Shown in pieces: positions 11,040 through 22,055 of a stretch of DNA of 64,000 nucleotides. Every line of letters starts with the position of its first letter. Within the stretch, counting starts at the first letter, position 1. This stretch comes from Coriolopsis trogii. Lineage: Eukaryota; Basidiomycota; Agaricomycetes; Polyporales; Polyporaceae. The notes below the pieces were generated by a model that was not told where the DNA came from, did no database searches, and saw only the letters and a program-made list of their open reading frames with translations. The stretch is from positions 1,674,001-1,738,000 of the forward strand of contig JAHYIO010000006.1 of NCBI GenBank assembly GCA_020543525.1, given 5' to 3'. The position numbers and the translations under genes are program-made.

Positions 11040-13039
11040 CTAACATGCGTGTCCTCTATGTACTTTGACTCGGCCAGCAGGTGTCCTTTGCAGTACATTT
11101 TGAAACACAGCACGAGTGGCGGGGGATAAAAGTGGATTCGGAGAGTGTACTTCATATTGGCAAAGGGCGTCGGACACGTCCCTCATGGCCTGGATCTCCA
11201 GCCAGCCCATGACGGGTTGTGTGGACCGGGTCAACTTGATCACCAGTGCGTCAACCGTCCTGCGTACGTAGTCGCAGATGGCGCTGGAATCTGTGGCACC
11301 CGTGGAGAAGTCGTCATGCGCGGTAGATGAGGTCGTGCTACCGTCAGACATCACGGTGCATTCGATGAGGACTTTGAGACACAGGCGGAGCTCGTCCCAT
11401 AGCCGCGGGATTTCAGAGAGTTCCTTCGACTCTATGCTCTCTAGATGACGGGACGCAGCAGTACTGGCTGGAAACCGACAAGTCAGTCTTGACCATCCCA
11501 GTACAATGAAAGTGACAGATCGCGTACCACATCGCCGAGCATCGCTCGTAAGAGGAATGTCTGCCTCGCGCATGTCCTTCTGCGTGTCATAGAGCTCTCG
11601 TAGAACCTGCATGGACCACTTCAAGTCGAGTTCGGGACGTGTGTTGTCGCTCAGCAGGCTGGCATAGTTCACGACGGCATACGAGCACCGCGCGCTACCC
11701 GAAGGCAGACTCTTCTGCCGCACCTCGCGCCACCTGTACAAAGTGTCTTCCCAGTCCTCGACGCGATGCACAGGCTCGACCGCGAGGAGCGCGAGCAGAA
11801 CGTCGCTGTGGAGGTCTCTGGGGATGAGGACGGGCAGCTGCGCGTATGGGTTGTAGCGTCTATGATCGCCTCCGATGTCCGCGAAGCAACGGATGAGATC
11901 TGCCGGACCGATGTCAGTGGTACAGGCCATGGCACAGGTTAGATAGCTGAGATCGTGTGTGACGTTGTACGCCGTCGCGACGCTTCTTGCATCCAGAATC
12001 TTTTGCGTCTTTGTTACATGCTTCCGCTCCCTGAGATGCCATGAGAAGTCGGACTGGTGCAGAAGAATGTGGTGATGAATATGTAGAGCGTCGGTGATGG
12101 ACATGGGCAAGACTTGGGAGAGGAAGTGGCAGAAGCGGTGGTAGAGGTGCCTAGCGCGGAAGAGAACATGGTAGAAGGCGACCGATGGAGGTGACACATA
12201 GGCACAGTCGCTCGCGAAGGCTGGAGTGACTATCGCTGCGAACGCAGACAAGGCCAGGATCCCGACAAGGCAAGACGCAACAATCGCGACTGTATCATTG
12301 AGAGTCCAAAGGAGGACGAGGAGCCCGGCAAGGAAGAGAGCGAGGGCGAGCTGGAGGAGTACGGGCATGATCGCGATGATCTCTGGCACGCGCCATTTGA
12401 CGAGAGAGTCCAGGCGGCGCTGACGGAGCCGCGCAGTCTCACGGGAAGTTCCAGAGATGCCCGTATTGAACGCGTTCAGCCAGTGTTTGATCATGATGCC
12501 GAGTGACGCTGCGGAGAGGCTGCATATGAGGCTAGAGAACCAGAGTGTGTTCAGCCATATAGCTGACCGCGGCGGGGGAGACGAAGGAAAGGTCGGCTGA
12601 GCAGCGGCTGGATGCGTGGAGTTGGAGAGGCTATGGACTTGTAGAGAGAGTTGATGCAAGGCGACTAGCATCGGATCAGAAGTCGATGGCTGAAGAAGCT
12701 GGTAGGACTGAACATTGAAGGCTGTGAGGACAGCTGAGAACACGCCGGACTATTGAGGAAACCCGCTCAGTGTCCGCTTTGAGAAGATAACATCGGAAAA
12801 GCGGGGTAACGCACGTAAACCAAGAGGGTGTCCATCTCGTTGTTCCAGCGCGCGACCATCTCGTCGCTGTACGTCTTCACCGAACCTATGACCTCCGCCC
12901 ATGCAGCGGTTTTCTGTTCCTCGGTAATCGTGTCTATACGCTGTTCCCAACGACCTCTGACTGTAGGAACTTCCCAGGGTAGCTCAGGTATATCGTGAGT
13001 TGATGTTGCAGACTGTGGGTGATGTAGGCGAGTCGTCAT
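11040..13039 (-). CDS. DUF6535 multi-pass membrane protein
   Basis: Basidiomycete membrane protein of unknown function. Exon 1 (ATG 13039) carries the domain start, with a Trp-rich helix (AAWAEVIGSVKTYSDEMV, then RWNNEMDTLLVY). The intron begins GTGCGT and ends CAATAG, and exon 2 continues SGVFSAVLTAFNVQSYQLL, the hallmark of DUF6535. Membrane segments follow: TLWFSSLICSLSAASLGIMI, then LLQLALALFLAGLLVLLW and IVASCLVGILALSAFAAIV. The remaining 350 residues are soluble and mostly helical. Within the long exon, 11468-11527 has perfect intron borders on the minus strand (GTACGC to TTCCAG), is 60 nt long and contains no stop, so the message could be read with or without it. Stop TAG at 11040. These proteins are often in multiple copies in Agaricomycetes; no substrate is known. 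Confidence 0.82.
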
Positions 13040-13607
13040 TTCTCATAATCTAGCACATAAGACATGAAAGTAGCTTACTGGAGAATAGCTGAAAGTGGAC
13101 CTCAGTGATTGAGGAGAAGATGTGGCATGCTGTGACATTTTGGAGCGCGAGTAGCGAGGGATGTGGCGTGTAGGGATAGAGGGACTGGCACGTAACCTGG
13201 GCGTGCTCCCGACGGTTGATATGTACAGACCAAATGAGCCGGCCAATGCATAGCCTTCCCGTGGTAGGCTTCGTCTTGTCAACTATCATCTGCTTCTGCG
13301 ATAGTTCCGAGTCTATGTCACAGTTGAGCACGAACTGTGATTCGACCGTGGATTCACCACTTTGCCATCGCTGGGATCAGACCGACGACGCAAACCCGTG
13401 GCCATTCATCTGTCAACATCAGAGTACTGTCAAGAACTCAGCAAGCGCATCTCCCCTCGTTGTGTTCTTATACCTCAGAACGGCACGGGGTCCAGCAATA
13501 GTTCATCGAAGCAACGTCCAACATCGCCATAAGCAAACATACGTACATGCATCATACACAACTCCCATCGCCGCCATTCAATACGTCCGCGCCACCGCGC
13601 CAAACGC
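13040..13607. other. Intergenic, promoter side of the DUF6535 gene
   Basis: No gene is supported. The segment lies between the 3' end of the DUF6914-like gene and the start of the DUF6535 gene, both on the minus strand. Open frames here lack recognisable motifs. Confidence 0.35.
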
Positions 13608-14750
13608 TCACGTCGCGTACTTGACGCACGGCCGGAACTCCTCCTGGAAGATGCTCTCCTGCGTCGCCCGCCCCACCTCCCTCAAATCCGGCAGAATATC
13701 CTCCAGCCCGACCTCCCGCCGCTCGCCCGAGCGCGCGCGCAAGTGGATCGCCTGCAGATCCGACCGCAGCATCTTGAACGGCCGCAGCAGCTCAAGCAGC
13801 TCCAGTACGTAGTCGCGCGCGCCCCAGCCCGCGTGGCTCGGCACTGGCGGGTGGCTCCGGAGGTACTCGGTCAGCTTGTCGACGTCCGCACGGCGGACGG
13901 ACCCGACCTGGACGCCCCCGAGGCACAACGTGCGCACCGTCGCGGAGACGTCGAAGAGTGAAGCGGGCGCGAAGCGCGTGTACCACTGAGTTTCATACTC
14001 GTCCTCGTGCTCGTCCCCGTGCTCGTCCCCGTGCTCGCGACCGTGTGACCGTTCTCGATCGTTGGGTGTCCCAGACAATGGGATCTTGGTAGGGGCGTCG
14101 GACCGGACAAAGGTGGCAGTCGCCCGCCCATGTGAGGGTGAAGTCGGACTGTTCGGAATCGTCGACGCTGTGGTCGACGATCGGTCCGGACCCCGTCGCT
14201 GCGTGGCCGGACGCGAGCGCGAGGCGCGAGAAGGGCGGCGAAGCCGGCGCTTCTGGGCGTATACCTGGAAGGACGGGCCACTGAGCGTCGTGCGATCGGT
14301 GATGACGACGAGGGCCCAGTGCAGGTCTTCTTCGTGGCCGACGCCGCGGTACTCGTCTTTGTACTGCGCGACGACGATCGGACAGGTCGGGGGGCCTGTG
14401 AGACGACGGAGGACCGTGGGCATCGAGAGCTTATGTTTGCGCTTCTGCAGCGTTCCGCGAGAAGCGAAGGTCAGTATGCTTCCGGGCGGTTCTTTGACTC
14501 AATCTTTGTTCGGGAGGAGACTCACAGCCGCAGTTTTATCGTAAGGAGCGGAGCGGGAGCGTTTCGTGTTCTCCAGTCGGTCTTTCTCTAGCCGCACGCG
14601 GACGGATAGAGGGAGGAGAAAGGGCGGGATGTCTGAGAAGTCGTCGCGTTTGCGTTTGTCTCGAGGGCAGACCGGGCCCTCGGAGTCGTAGCTTATAAGC
14701 CTTGCGCCAGTGGCCTTGGCTTTGTCCAGCCAGCGCGGGAAAGAGGTCAT
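13608..14750 (-). CDS. DUF6914-like protein
   Basis: Two exons. Exon 1 starts at ATG 14750 (MTSFPRWLDKAKATG) and ends before GTGAGT near 14524; exon 2 begins KRKHKLSMPTVLRR after GCTGCAG. The body has a short segment CPIVVAQYKDEY, then LHWALVVIT, and at the end ADVDKLTEYLRSHPPV and WGARDYVLELLELL. That order (a small strand, an HWALV strand, then a W.xxVLxxL helix) is like the basidiomycete DUF6914 family, but the match is by eye only. Between the two halves is a roughly 100-residue low-complexity insertion, rich in Arg/Ser, with a short His-Gly-Asp-Glu repeat encoded by a 12-bp minisatellite at about 14000-14040. An additional intron could lie in this insertion. Stop at 13608. Confidence 0.55.
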
Positions 14751-15471
14751 GATCAAGTCAAGTTCAAAGAGCGATAAAGGTGGATGGCGGAGCGTCGACG
14801 CCACTCGGCAGCCGGTAGGGGTATGATGGTGCTGTGGTCGTGGTGCAGGTGCAGGCGTGCACGTGAATGGGTGTACGGGTGATAGCCCAAGAGAGAGCGA
14901 TCGCACGCGCAGATGCAAAGCACAACAGGAGGTGACACAGCACACCCCAGGGGTGAGACGGAAGGACGGGTGCGAGGAAGGCTGGGGGAGATGAGATGCT
15001 GGAGGTATATATGTACACGGGGACGGACGCGAAGCCCAGGAACCGCAGGCATGATAGACGTTAGACGCCGTGTAACAAACGCCGCTTCGCCCTGCCACTT
15101 GCAGGAGATGTGCACGGATTTGGACACGGGTGCGAGCCACCGGATATGAGCGCTGTGCAAACACGCCGAAGCCTCATGTTCTCCCTTCGTATGGTTGGCT
15201 GCGGCCTCTTGGCTCGTCGCTGATCTTCTTTCGGTGTATATGAATCGCACGGCGCCAGTATCTCGATGGTAGTGTGTGTATATGGACCAGGGCCGATGGG
15301 CCATGGCCTATGGTGCACATGATCATGACGAGGGACGAGACTTGCGTTTGCGCCCCAGCCACTAGGTCGCCGGCCACTGTTCTCTGATTTATGGCGGTCT
15401 GACGTCGTGAAAGGCCGGAGAGTATCGTAATCGCGCGGCATCGGTAGGATATCGGCTGCTCATCTAGATGC
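14751..15471. other. Intergenic, 5' region of the DUF6914-like gene
   Basis: No gene is supported. Overlapping minus-strand frames are rich in His, Thr and Tyr but lack motifs or phase-compatible splice sites with the flanking genes. A GTATATATG element lies near 15005-15013. Confidence 0.35.
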
Positions 15472-17031
15472 TCAATATCGCGCAGACTGTCCTGGAGCGG
15501 GCCAGAAGAGGCTGTCGTCGGCTTGCGTCCACCAGCGCATGGTATAAATGTAACCTGCGATGCCGACAATGTACGCGATCTGGATCGCTGTGTGGAGCCG
15601 TGTCGGAGATGCATACATAACAACAAACGCACGCGGAGTGGTCGCCGTCAGCGGAGATGGAGGGCCTCGAATAACTTGAGAAACTCACCGAGGCGGCGTT
15701 TGGGAAACATTCGCACGTGCAGCGCGTACTCCGGGAAGCCCATGACGTTGCAGAAGACGTGGGAAAGTGTCGGCGGTAGAAGGGAACCTGTGCGTAGGAA
15801 TAGATAGGCGCAATGGAAGCCAAATAGACTTGTATACGCGAGCTGGAACACTACAGAGTTGTTCGTTCGAGATCCGGGTTTGAGTAATTGAATATAGAAG
15901 TAGTACTTACAGGTTTGCATCGTAGCGATCCGGAGGGCCGACTTGGTACGCCCGTAACGGTTGTACGTATCCCATGCATGATGAAGATGAGCTACAGCGC
16001 ATACGTCAGGAATGACCTTGATGTCAAGACTGGTGACGTACCTATACCAAACCAAAGCGGTGGAAGAAAGATCATTTTCGTCTGCGACGCGCCAGCCATG
16101 TGATACACCGCGAGCATACATGCTCGGAAGACGATCTCTTCTGTGATAGGGCCCTGGTGAAACCCATAAGGTGAGCCAAAGTCCGTGCGTGTGTCGAGGA
16201 CGTGAACGTACCACAACATAGTTCCTGAGACCAACCCAGGTAGTAAACAAGGGTGAAACACTAGATTTGAAGCTCCAATGCCGTTGGAAGGGAAGTATTC
16301 CAGCGAGAAAATCGGCGTAGAGCGGACCGAGGTAAAGGACAGGAGCGATGAAACAAGGCAAGATAATATAGAGAGCGTTGTTACGGGCGAAATTCAGCGT
16401 GATACCGAGTCTCGCAAGAGTGCCCTCGAGTACCGCGGAGGGTCTGCTTTTCATCTGTGGCAGAAATAATCAGGGATGAGTACAGCTCGACAGCCCGGCC
16501 TCTGGATTGAATGGAATGAGAGCGTGATCCGAAACGTTTCTGTCTACGAAAGGCACTGAGACTCTTTCGAGTGCAATCAGCTTGTAGGTAAGATCGCTGC
16601 CGCACTTTGTACACAACGTTTATGTTGGGATCTTGCTACGACTCCAGGACTACGTATCCACGTAGACGTCTCCGTCGACACAGAAGCTACGGAAAGAGAC
16701 CGCAGAGTGGAAGTGTGGACGGCAAATGACATACCTCAGACTCTGCCGTTATGCTCTGCACTAGCCAATACACGGACAAGACACTGAGCACCGTGCTCAA
16801 CGTCGCCGCCGTCAACCTCGCACGAATCACGTCTGGGTCGTTCCTCCACCGCTCATCGTTCGCCTTAGCTCTCTCTTGACCGCCCGGAACGTTGAAAGAC
16901 ACGCCCTTCTTGAAGGAGAGTCGCGCGCTCTTCGATAGATATAGCGACCCAACGTATGAGAACGTGAAGAAGGCGGCAAAAGCATGCGCGGTCGATGTAG
17001 ATATGGGCGGAGTTGCGAAGACAAGTGGCAT
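15472..17031 (-). CDS. rce1: CAAX prenyl protease 2 (type II), RCE1
   Basis: Integral ER membrane protease that removes the last three residues of farnesylated or geranylgeranylated CAAX proteins such as Ras and a-factor-type pheromones. The N-terminus from ATG 17031 has the family segment FSYVGSLYLSKSARLSFK, then ERWRNDPDVIRARL. The CPBP/ABI catalytic motifs are all present: GPITEEIVFRACML (the glutamate pair and arginine), FGIAHLHHAWD (first histidine) and LSHVFCNVMGFP (second histidine and asparagine). The C-terminal helix reads AIQIAYIVGIAGYIYTMRWW with the usual DDSLFW; stop at 15472. Several introns interrupt the gene, for example after PKRRL and after LWFGI. Lipidated mating pheromones make this enzyme important for mushroom mating, a known family role not shown here. 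Confidence 0.92.
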
Positions 17032-19000
17032 TTCCGTCGTCTGAGTTTTGTAGACAGCCAGTAGATTCGAATAGTCTCAGGCGATGTTCGACCAGAAAGC
17101 CCGTTCAAACGAGAGCATACGAGCGTGTAATGTGTTCCCTCAGCGAGGTAGAATGAGACTGGAGCCTGTGGAGCGACGAAGGAACAAGGCGAGATGTTGA
17201 GAACGGTCGTTGTCACAAGAGTGATGAAGACGCCCGCGAGACATTGGGCGTCCTGGTCCGAGTTGCGTCGTGGACTCTGGTCGCGTCTGTCGACCACACC
17301 TCCGAGCCTCTCTGCCCTCCCACGATATTCCAACGGTAGGAAGTCATTCGGGGATGGTGTTCCAAACACATCTCCGGTTGCAGAGAGACTCTTTGAGCCA
17401 GGAGCCTACGGAAGCTATAGCTATACTATCTATGACTTTACTCAGCGCCATCAATGGGCCCGCTCTGGACGAAGAACGGTGACTCGTTCGACGGACTGGA
17501 GAACCTCGCCATGTTCAGGTACGAGCGAGGTCACGCCGGCTTGCTAGACTGAGGAGACCAGTCACTGCAGTCACAGTACGTGCATGAGTATCTCTTAACA
17601 ATAGCGTGCAGTGCACGGAGTCCATATGCCCAATCGAGAGTACTGATAGAGATGAGATATAGGGTGATTTTACCTCAATGGAGAGATGCCGTTGCACAGG
17701 ACGACGCAAGAAGCTTGTTCGACGCACGGAGAGCAAGTTGTGGACTTCTTTCGATTGCACGTTCGCGCATAGCAAGTCAGAATTTTCTTTTACAAGCAAC
17801 TGCCATGATGTCGAGGACTAACGTCTGTTTGACCGTACTGCAGAGGCGCAAGCATGTTGAAATGCTGGAGACATATACCTCGACCTTGAAACCTTTCTCT
17901 GCTTGTAAGTATCGGAATACTTCTCATCACATTCCATGCATGGTCCACGGCGGAGACAGGCTCGAGTCGAGGTGCTAGGAACCCTTACAAGAGCACGGTA
18001 AAGCAGGCGAAGGATGCCGGCCCGTGGGCGCACAACGCTTGGTTCAGTGCTGGTTCAGTGCGTAATGCTCATCCATGCTCATCACCATTTTTCTTAGTAA
18101 GAAGCGCCAATTGCTGTCAATTTGTGTGCAGCGTAATCTGAAGCGAAGTCCCATTAGTTGAGTGTGACGGCTCCATTTGTCATGCTAAGGCTACACTGAT
18201 CGACACCTGACATGCTCTTACAATCGGTAGGTCTACAAACAACGGGGGACCTATTTGTTCATGCACGATCGCGCTCACCATGAACGCAGATGAACTGAGA
18301 ATGGGGGTGGTCCCCATAGGCCGCCAATGTGCAAGGGTGAGGAATGCGTTGACAACGTCCTTCACTCTTCGCGGTCGTTTGGGTGGTCAAACTAGTTCGA
18401 ATCCAGAAGCCCTGCGTCGCGTCTTCTTCGCATGCGCCGCGCCAATCAAGGCTGCCAATGACTCGATGGGGTGCGTTTCCTCATACTATAGACCGAACAG
18501 TCCTCTCGGAAGCCCTGCGTGCATTTGTTTCGACGCATATTAGCAGGTAGGAGGAGCGTGAGCTTGCAAGTCCGATCCCGACCCGCCCGATGTCGTCGAA
18601 GACTGACGTCGCATCCTTGGCCTGTGGATATCTGAAACAGGTACGTATACAGTGGAGTACCGCACCTAAGACGGGGAACCTGGCCTACTTTCCGACGCAA
18701 GGTGAGGGTTCGTTCGGAGTTCGCGATTTATCTCCGTGTCTGATCACCTACATGTCAGCTCCATGTTGGTCTGTATTCGCATTATCTCGTACCGTGACTC
18801 TTGCATTCGGTGGAAACATCTCCATGGACGAGAAGACTACCAAGTAGCTCGCTACCTCGCTCCTTCCCACAATCCATTCCATGTCAGTATTCCAGCTACT
18901 GACCGAGCCAGACTCACGGTCCCTGGTCTGGATTGGATAGTGATTCTAGTGAGTTTTGGACAATGTATCTCCCTCACCAACGACTTCTGATGTGAGGGTT
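17032..19000. other. Gene-poor stretch
   Basis: About 2 kb without a convincing gene. Frames at 17194-17547, 17580-17978 and 18280-18543 (plus) start with ATG or near-cognate codons, but show no domain, no coherent splice pattern and mixed composition. It separates RCE1 from the hydrophobin pair, and its last part belongs to the hydrophobin upstream region. Confidence 0.35.
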
Positions 19001-19016
19001 CAGAACAACGTCCACG
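19001..19016 (+). repeat. Hydrophobin upstream repeat, copy 1
   Basis: The 16-bp string CAGAACAACGTCCACG occurs here, 375 bp upstream of the first hydrophobin ATG, and again at 20993-21008 upstream of the second. Flanking sequence is also similar (CTGTCATGGC against CTAGTCACGGC). It could be a shared regulatory element or a remnant of the duplication. Confidence 0.6.
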
Positions 19017-19274
19017 ACTGTCATGGCACAATTCCCATGCGTGCATCGGCAGTTACTGGGAGGCGAGGTTTGGTCCGAATAACGTGCACCTATGGATACT
19101 TCGCTAAGCGAGCCTCCTTGACGTTTTTCTCGCCCGCTCTTTGCACGCGCTCGCTAGGAGTTGGACAATGTGAGCACTATGGCCGTTCCGCCGGCGGGAC
19201 GCAAAGCCTTCGAGTTGTGCGCCTATGCGGTTAAGGGGTTTGTACAAAGGGCGCGAGGCTCCCTCTCCCATTCT

Positions 19275-19325
19275 CCAGCGAACTCACCTCCGCTACCCAC
19301 ACTCTTTTCAGTCTCCTGCATCCTC
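19275..19325 (+). repeat. Hydrophobin leader repeat, copy 1
   Basis: CCAGCGAACTCA, CCGCTACCCAC, CTCTTT and CAG blocks in order, about 50 bp long, match the segment at 21240-21290 in front of the second hydrophobin with only a few changes. It lies about 50-100 bp before the ATG and probably is the transcribed leader or core promoter kept after tandem duplication. Confidence 0.6.
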
Positions 19326-19375
19326 CAGCTCTTCTCACACACCCTCTACCCATTCTTCTCACACAAACCCTCGAC

Positions 19376-19852
19376 ATGTTTTCCAAGCTCGCCGTCTACA
19401 CCATCTCGGCCTTCGCGGTCCTTGCGGTCGCCACTCCCCTTCGGGGGTCCCACGGCGATGTCTGCTCCACCGGTCATGCCCAGTGCTGCAACTCCGTCCA
19501 GGACGCCAGCCACTACTCTAAGTCGTTCTGGACCAAGTACGGCTTGGACCCCGCCTCTGTCACTGGCCTCGTCGGCTCGACCTGCAGCCCTATCACCGTC
19601 ATTGGTGGCACCCTGGCCTCCACCTGGTACGTTCATGGCCGTTTTCTTCTGAGTTCGTTGATAATAGGGCTGACGATTGGCCTCCTCGTGTAGCAAACAA
19701 CAAGCGGTTTGCTGCCAGAACAACAACTACGGTATGCTCCGACGAGCGGCTTATTATATTGGTCCTGTTGATCTGAGGTCACTGATGCTCCATGTTCTCT
19801 TCTTCCAGGCGGCGTCGTGAGCTTCGGTTGCGCTCCCATTAGCACCCTTTAG
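19376..19852 (+). CDS. Class I hydrophobin 1
   Basis: Small secreted amphipathic protein that assembles at air-water and wall surfaces. Exons 19376-19626, 19694-19731 and 19809-19852 give 110 residues. A signal peptide (MFSKLAVYTISAFAVLAVAT) is followed by the eight-cysteine hydrophobin pattern C-x6-CC-x31-C-x14-C-x5-CC-x12-C-x6, inside the class I limits. Both introns sit at positions typical of basidiomycete hydrophobins: one splits the fifth Cys codon (TG|C in CKQQAVCCQNNNYG), the other follows NNNY within a Gly codon. Stop TAG at 19850-19852. It is paired with a second copy 1.5 kb downstream on the same strand. Confidence 0.95.
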
Positions 19853-20992
19853 TTGACCGAGGGGAATCACAAACCCATCTTTCTGACCCGTCTCCTCCGA
19901 TATAATGCGAGAGGCTTGGTGCCGAAAGGCTGAGTAGCTGCTACATGTATAGACCTCCATAATTTGATACCGTCGTACTTCGCAGCCGTCTAGCATGTGT
20001 CCGCAGGGAGGACTTGACATGGCCACACTCACAAATGGCGTACTGCAACCGACTTTGCTGTCGTGTCACCTCGATATTCTCCAAGGTCTTCACGAGGTTT
20101 TGAACCTACCGTGCGTGAGGCAAGGAACGAACGGCTCCTGCCGCCCCGTCGTCGGCCCGCTAGCCGCTCGGCGGCGAGGTGAGAACGTCACGACCCGCGT
20201 CGACGCGGCTTTTCGCTCGACGCTGCGTCTTAAGTTTAGCTAAATTCTGGTCATAGCCGCCTCATCACTGCGAACATGGCTCGCCGTCCCGTGATTATCT
20301 CCGACAGCCTCCTTTTGTTCGATTAGGTTCGCAAGTTCGGAGCGACTCGGAGGCAAGTACTAGCAGCAAGTACCAACTAGGGGCGCATCATCGATTGACA
20401 TACATGTTCCTACAGACCTAATATTCTGTCGACATTGAGCTAGGTTTACTGGCAGGGGGAAAGCCTTGAGAGAGCCAATAGTATGCCGAGCCATCCTTAG
20501 GGTGATTTTGGGGGCCGAACTTAAAACTTGTATTGCGACTCCGAACTCGAATCGAAGTACCCGATGCCCTCCGCAGTTGCATATCGAATGCCTTCTCTGT
20601 CCAACCTCGTTTGAAACGGCTGCGCTACGCATACAACGGAGTGTGGCATACGAATGAGATGAAATGTCCTTCTCCTCAACGTACTATGACATGATACCGT
20701 AGTAGGTCAGTTTGACTAGACATCTCGATTGTTAGCTTGTTACCAGGATGTGCCAGTGGGTCTACACTCTAACTGTCTCGTATCGTCATCTCGGTCCAAG
20801 TTGGCTCTCTAGGTTGCATCGGATCCGGCGGAGAAGTCCCCTGAAGACTTCTTCAGTCCTCAACTATAGTACGTCCGTTGCTTGTTCTGTCGCGCCTATC
20901 TACTGCGCCCAGCTCACGGTTCTTCGCCTCAGGCATTGGTTCGGTTTTAGTGCAGTTCCAACAGCTGCGAATTGAGTGATTCGTGGAACGTA
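19853..20992. other. Region between the hydrophobin genes
   Basis: No gene is supported. Open frames such as 20360-20632 (minus) and 20466-20657 (plus) have no recognisable motif. The right end enters the duplicated upstream block of the second hydrophobin. Confidence 0.35.
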
Positions 20993-21008
20993 CAGAACAA
21001 CGTCCACG
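20993..21008 (+). repeat. Hydrophobin upstream repeat, copy 2
   Basis: Second copy of CAGAACAACGTCCACG, identical over 16 bp to 19001-19016 and 326 bp upstream of the second hydrophobin ATG. Confidence 0.6.
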
Positions 21009-21239
21009 CTAGTCACGGCTCGACCTGCATTCGCCAGTCAGTCCCCGAGAAAGCCGAATGGCTCCTCGGAGTACCTGCCGTTACCAGTGTACGCATTGCC
21101 AGATACTTGGATGCGGGGCCCCGCGGAGTGGAACGCACACTGAGAATCTCTCGATCTCGGGACGCATGCATAAGAGCGTCTACTCCAGTATGCAGTTCCA
21201 ACGAAATCTACAAATTCGCGAGCTATCCCTGGCCAACCT

Positions 21240-21290
21240 CCAGCGAACTCATATCCGCTACCCACGCTCTTTCCAGCCTCCTTCACCCCA
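21240..21290 (+). repeat. Hydrophobin leader repeat, copy 2
   Basis: Matches 19275-19325 block by block (CCAGCGAACTCA, CCGCTACCCAC, CTCTTT). The conservation of this leader contrasts with the divergence of the intergenic DNA further upstream. Confidence 0.6.
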
Positions 21291-21318
21291 CATTCATTTA
21301 CCCCCACTCCCTCAAAAG

Positions 21319-21788
21319 ATGTTCTCTAAGCACGCCATCTACACCCTCTCCATCTTCGCAATCCTTGCCGTCGCCACGCCCGTCCCGGAGCCCCACCCCG
21401 ACGGTTTCGTCTGCTCCAGTGGCTCCGTCCAGTGCTGCGAGACCATTCAATCCGCCCGCTCCTCCTCCTCCCGGGGCCTTGCAAGCGAGCTTGGTCTCGA
21501 TGCCGACTCCCTTACATGCCTCATCGGGTTGACGTGCAGCCCCATTGACGTCGTCGGCACAAACCTGGCCTCCGCCTGGTATGTCCATTGCCTGAGCGTA
21601 CGATCCCGACCCCCTCTCAGCAGCACTGATCTCCTCTTGCAGTAACCACAACGCTGTCTGTTGCAAGAACAACAACTACGGTATGTTTCGACAAGTATCT
21701 TCTGTGCCTTCTTCCGATGCTCAGGAATGCTCACATCCTTGGCAAAGGCGGCATTGTTAGCTTTGGTTGCACTACTATGGACCTCTAG
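21319..21788 (+). CDS. Class I hydrophobin 2, with a ninth cysteine
   Basis: Paralogue of the first hydrophobin with the same three-exon structure: 21319-21578, 21643-21680 and 21748-21788, 112 residues. Signal peptide MFSKHAIYTLSIFAILAVAT is near-identical in design. The eight canonical cysteines are spaced C-x6-CC-x32-C-x14-C-x5-CC-x12-C-x5. Unlike copy 1, the long loop holds an extra Cys (SLTCLIGLTC), giving an odd total of nine. The second intron ends in an unusual AAAG acceptor (GGCAAAG). Stop TAG at 21786-21788. Confidence 0.95.
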
Positions 21789-22055
21789 CTGATGAGAGGC
21801 CATCATCTATACCCAATACCTGATGCCGTTCAACTAGGAGCAGAGCGTTGGCACTGACTTCAGTCGTTGCTACATGTATTTCCCCTTTCGAATCAGTTGT
21901 GCCCTTGCTGTGCAGTCTGTCGTCCTCGAGTGACTGGCAAAAACTACAGTACTGCTGCTGCACTCCAGCGACAAGTAATATTCATACATCAAAGCCTGAG
22001 CCGTCGAATGTGCCTTGTCCCCACACTTTCCCGCACGCCACGTCAGTATGCATAT

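Noticed and set aside
16827..17369. 180-codon minus frame overlapping the RCE1 start
   Set aside because: It overlaps the RCE1 N-terminal exon in another frame and lacks motifs, while the RCE1 frame matches the family.
18388..18402. tRNA B-box-like string AGTTCGAATCC
   Set aside because: The surrounding bases do not form a T-stem and no A box or acceptor stem is present.
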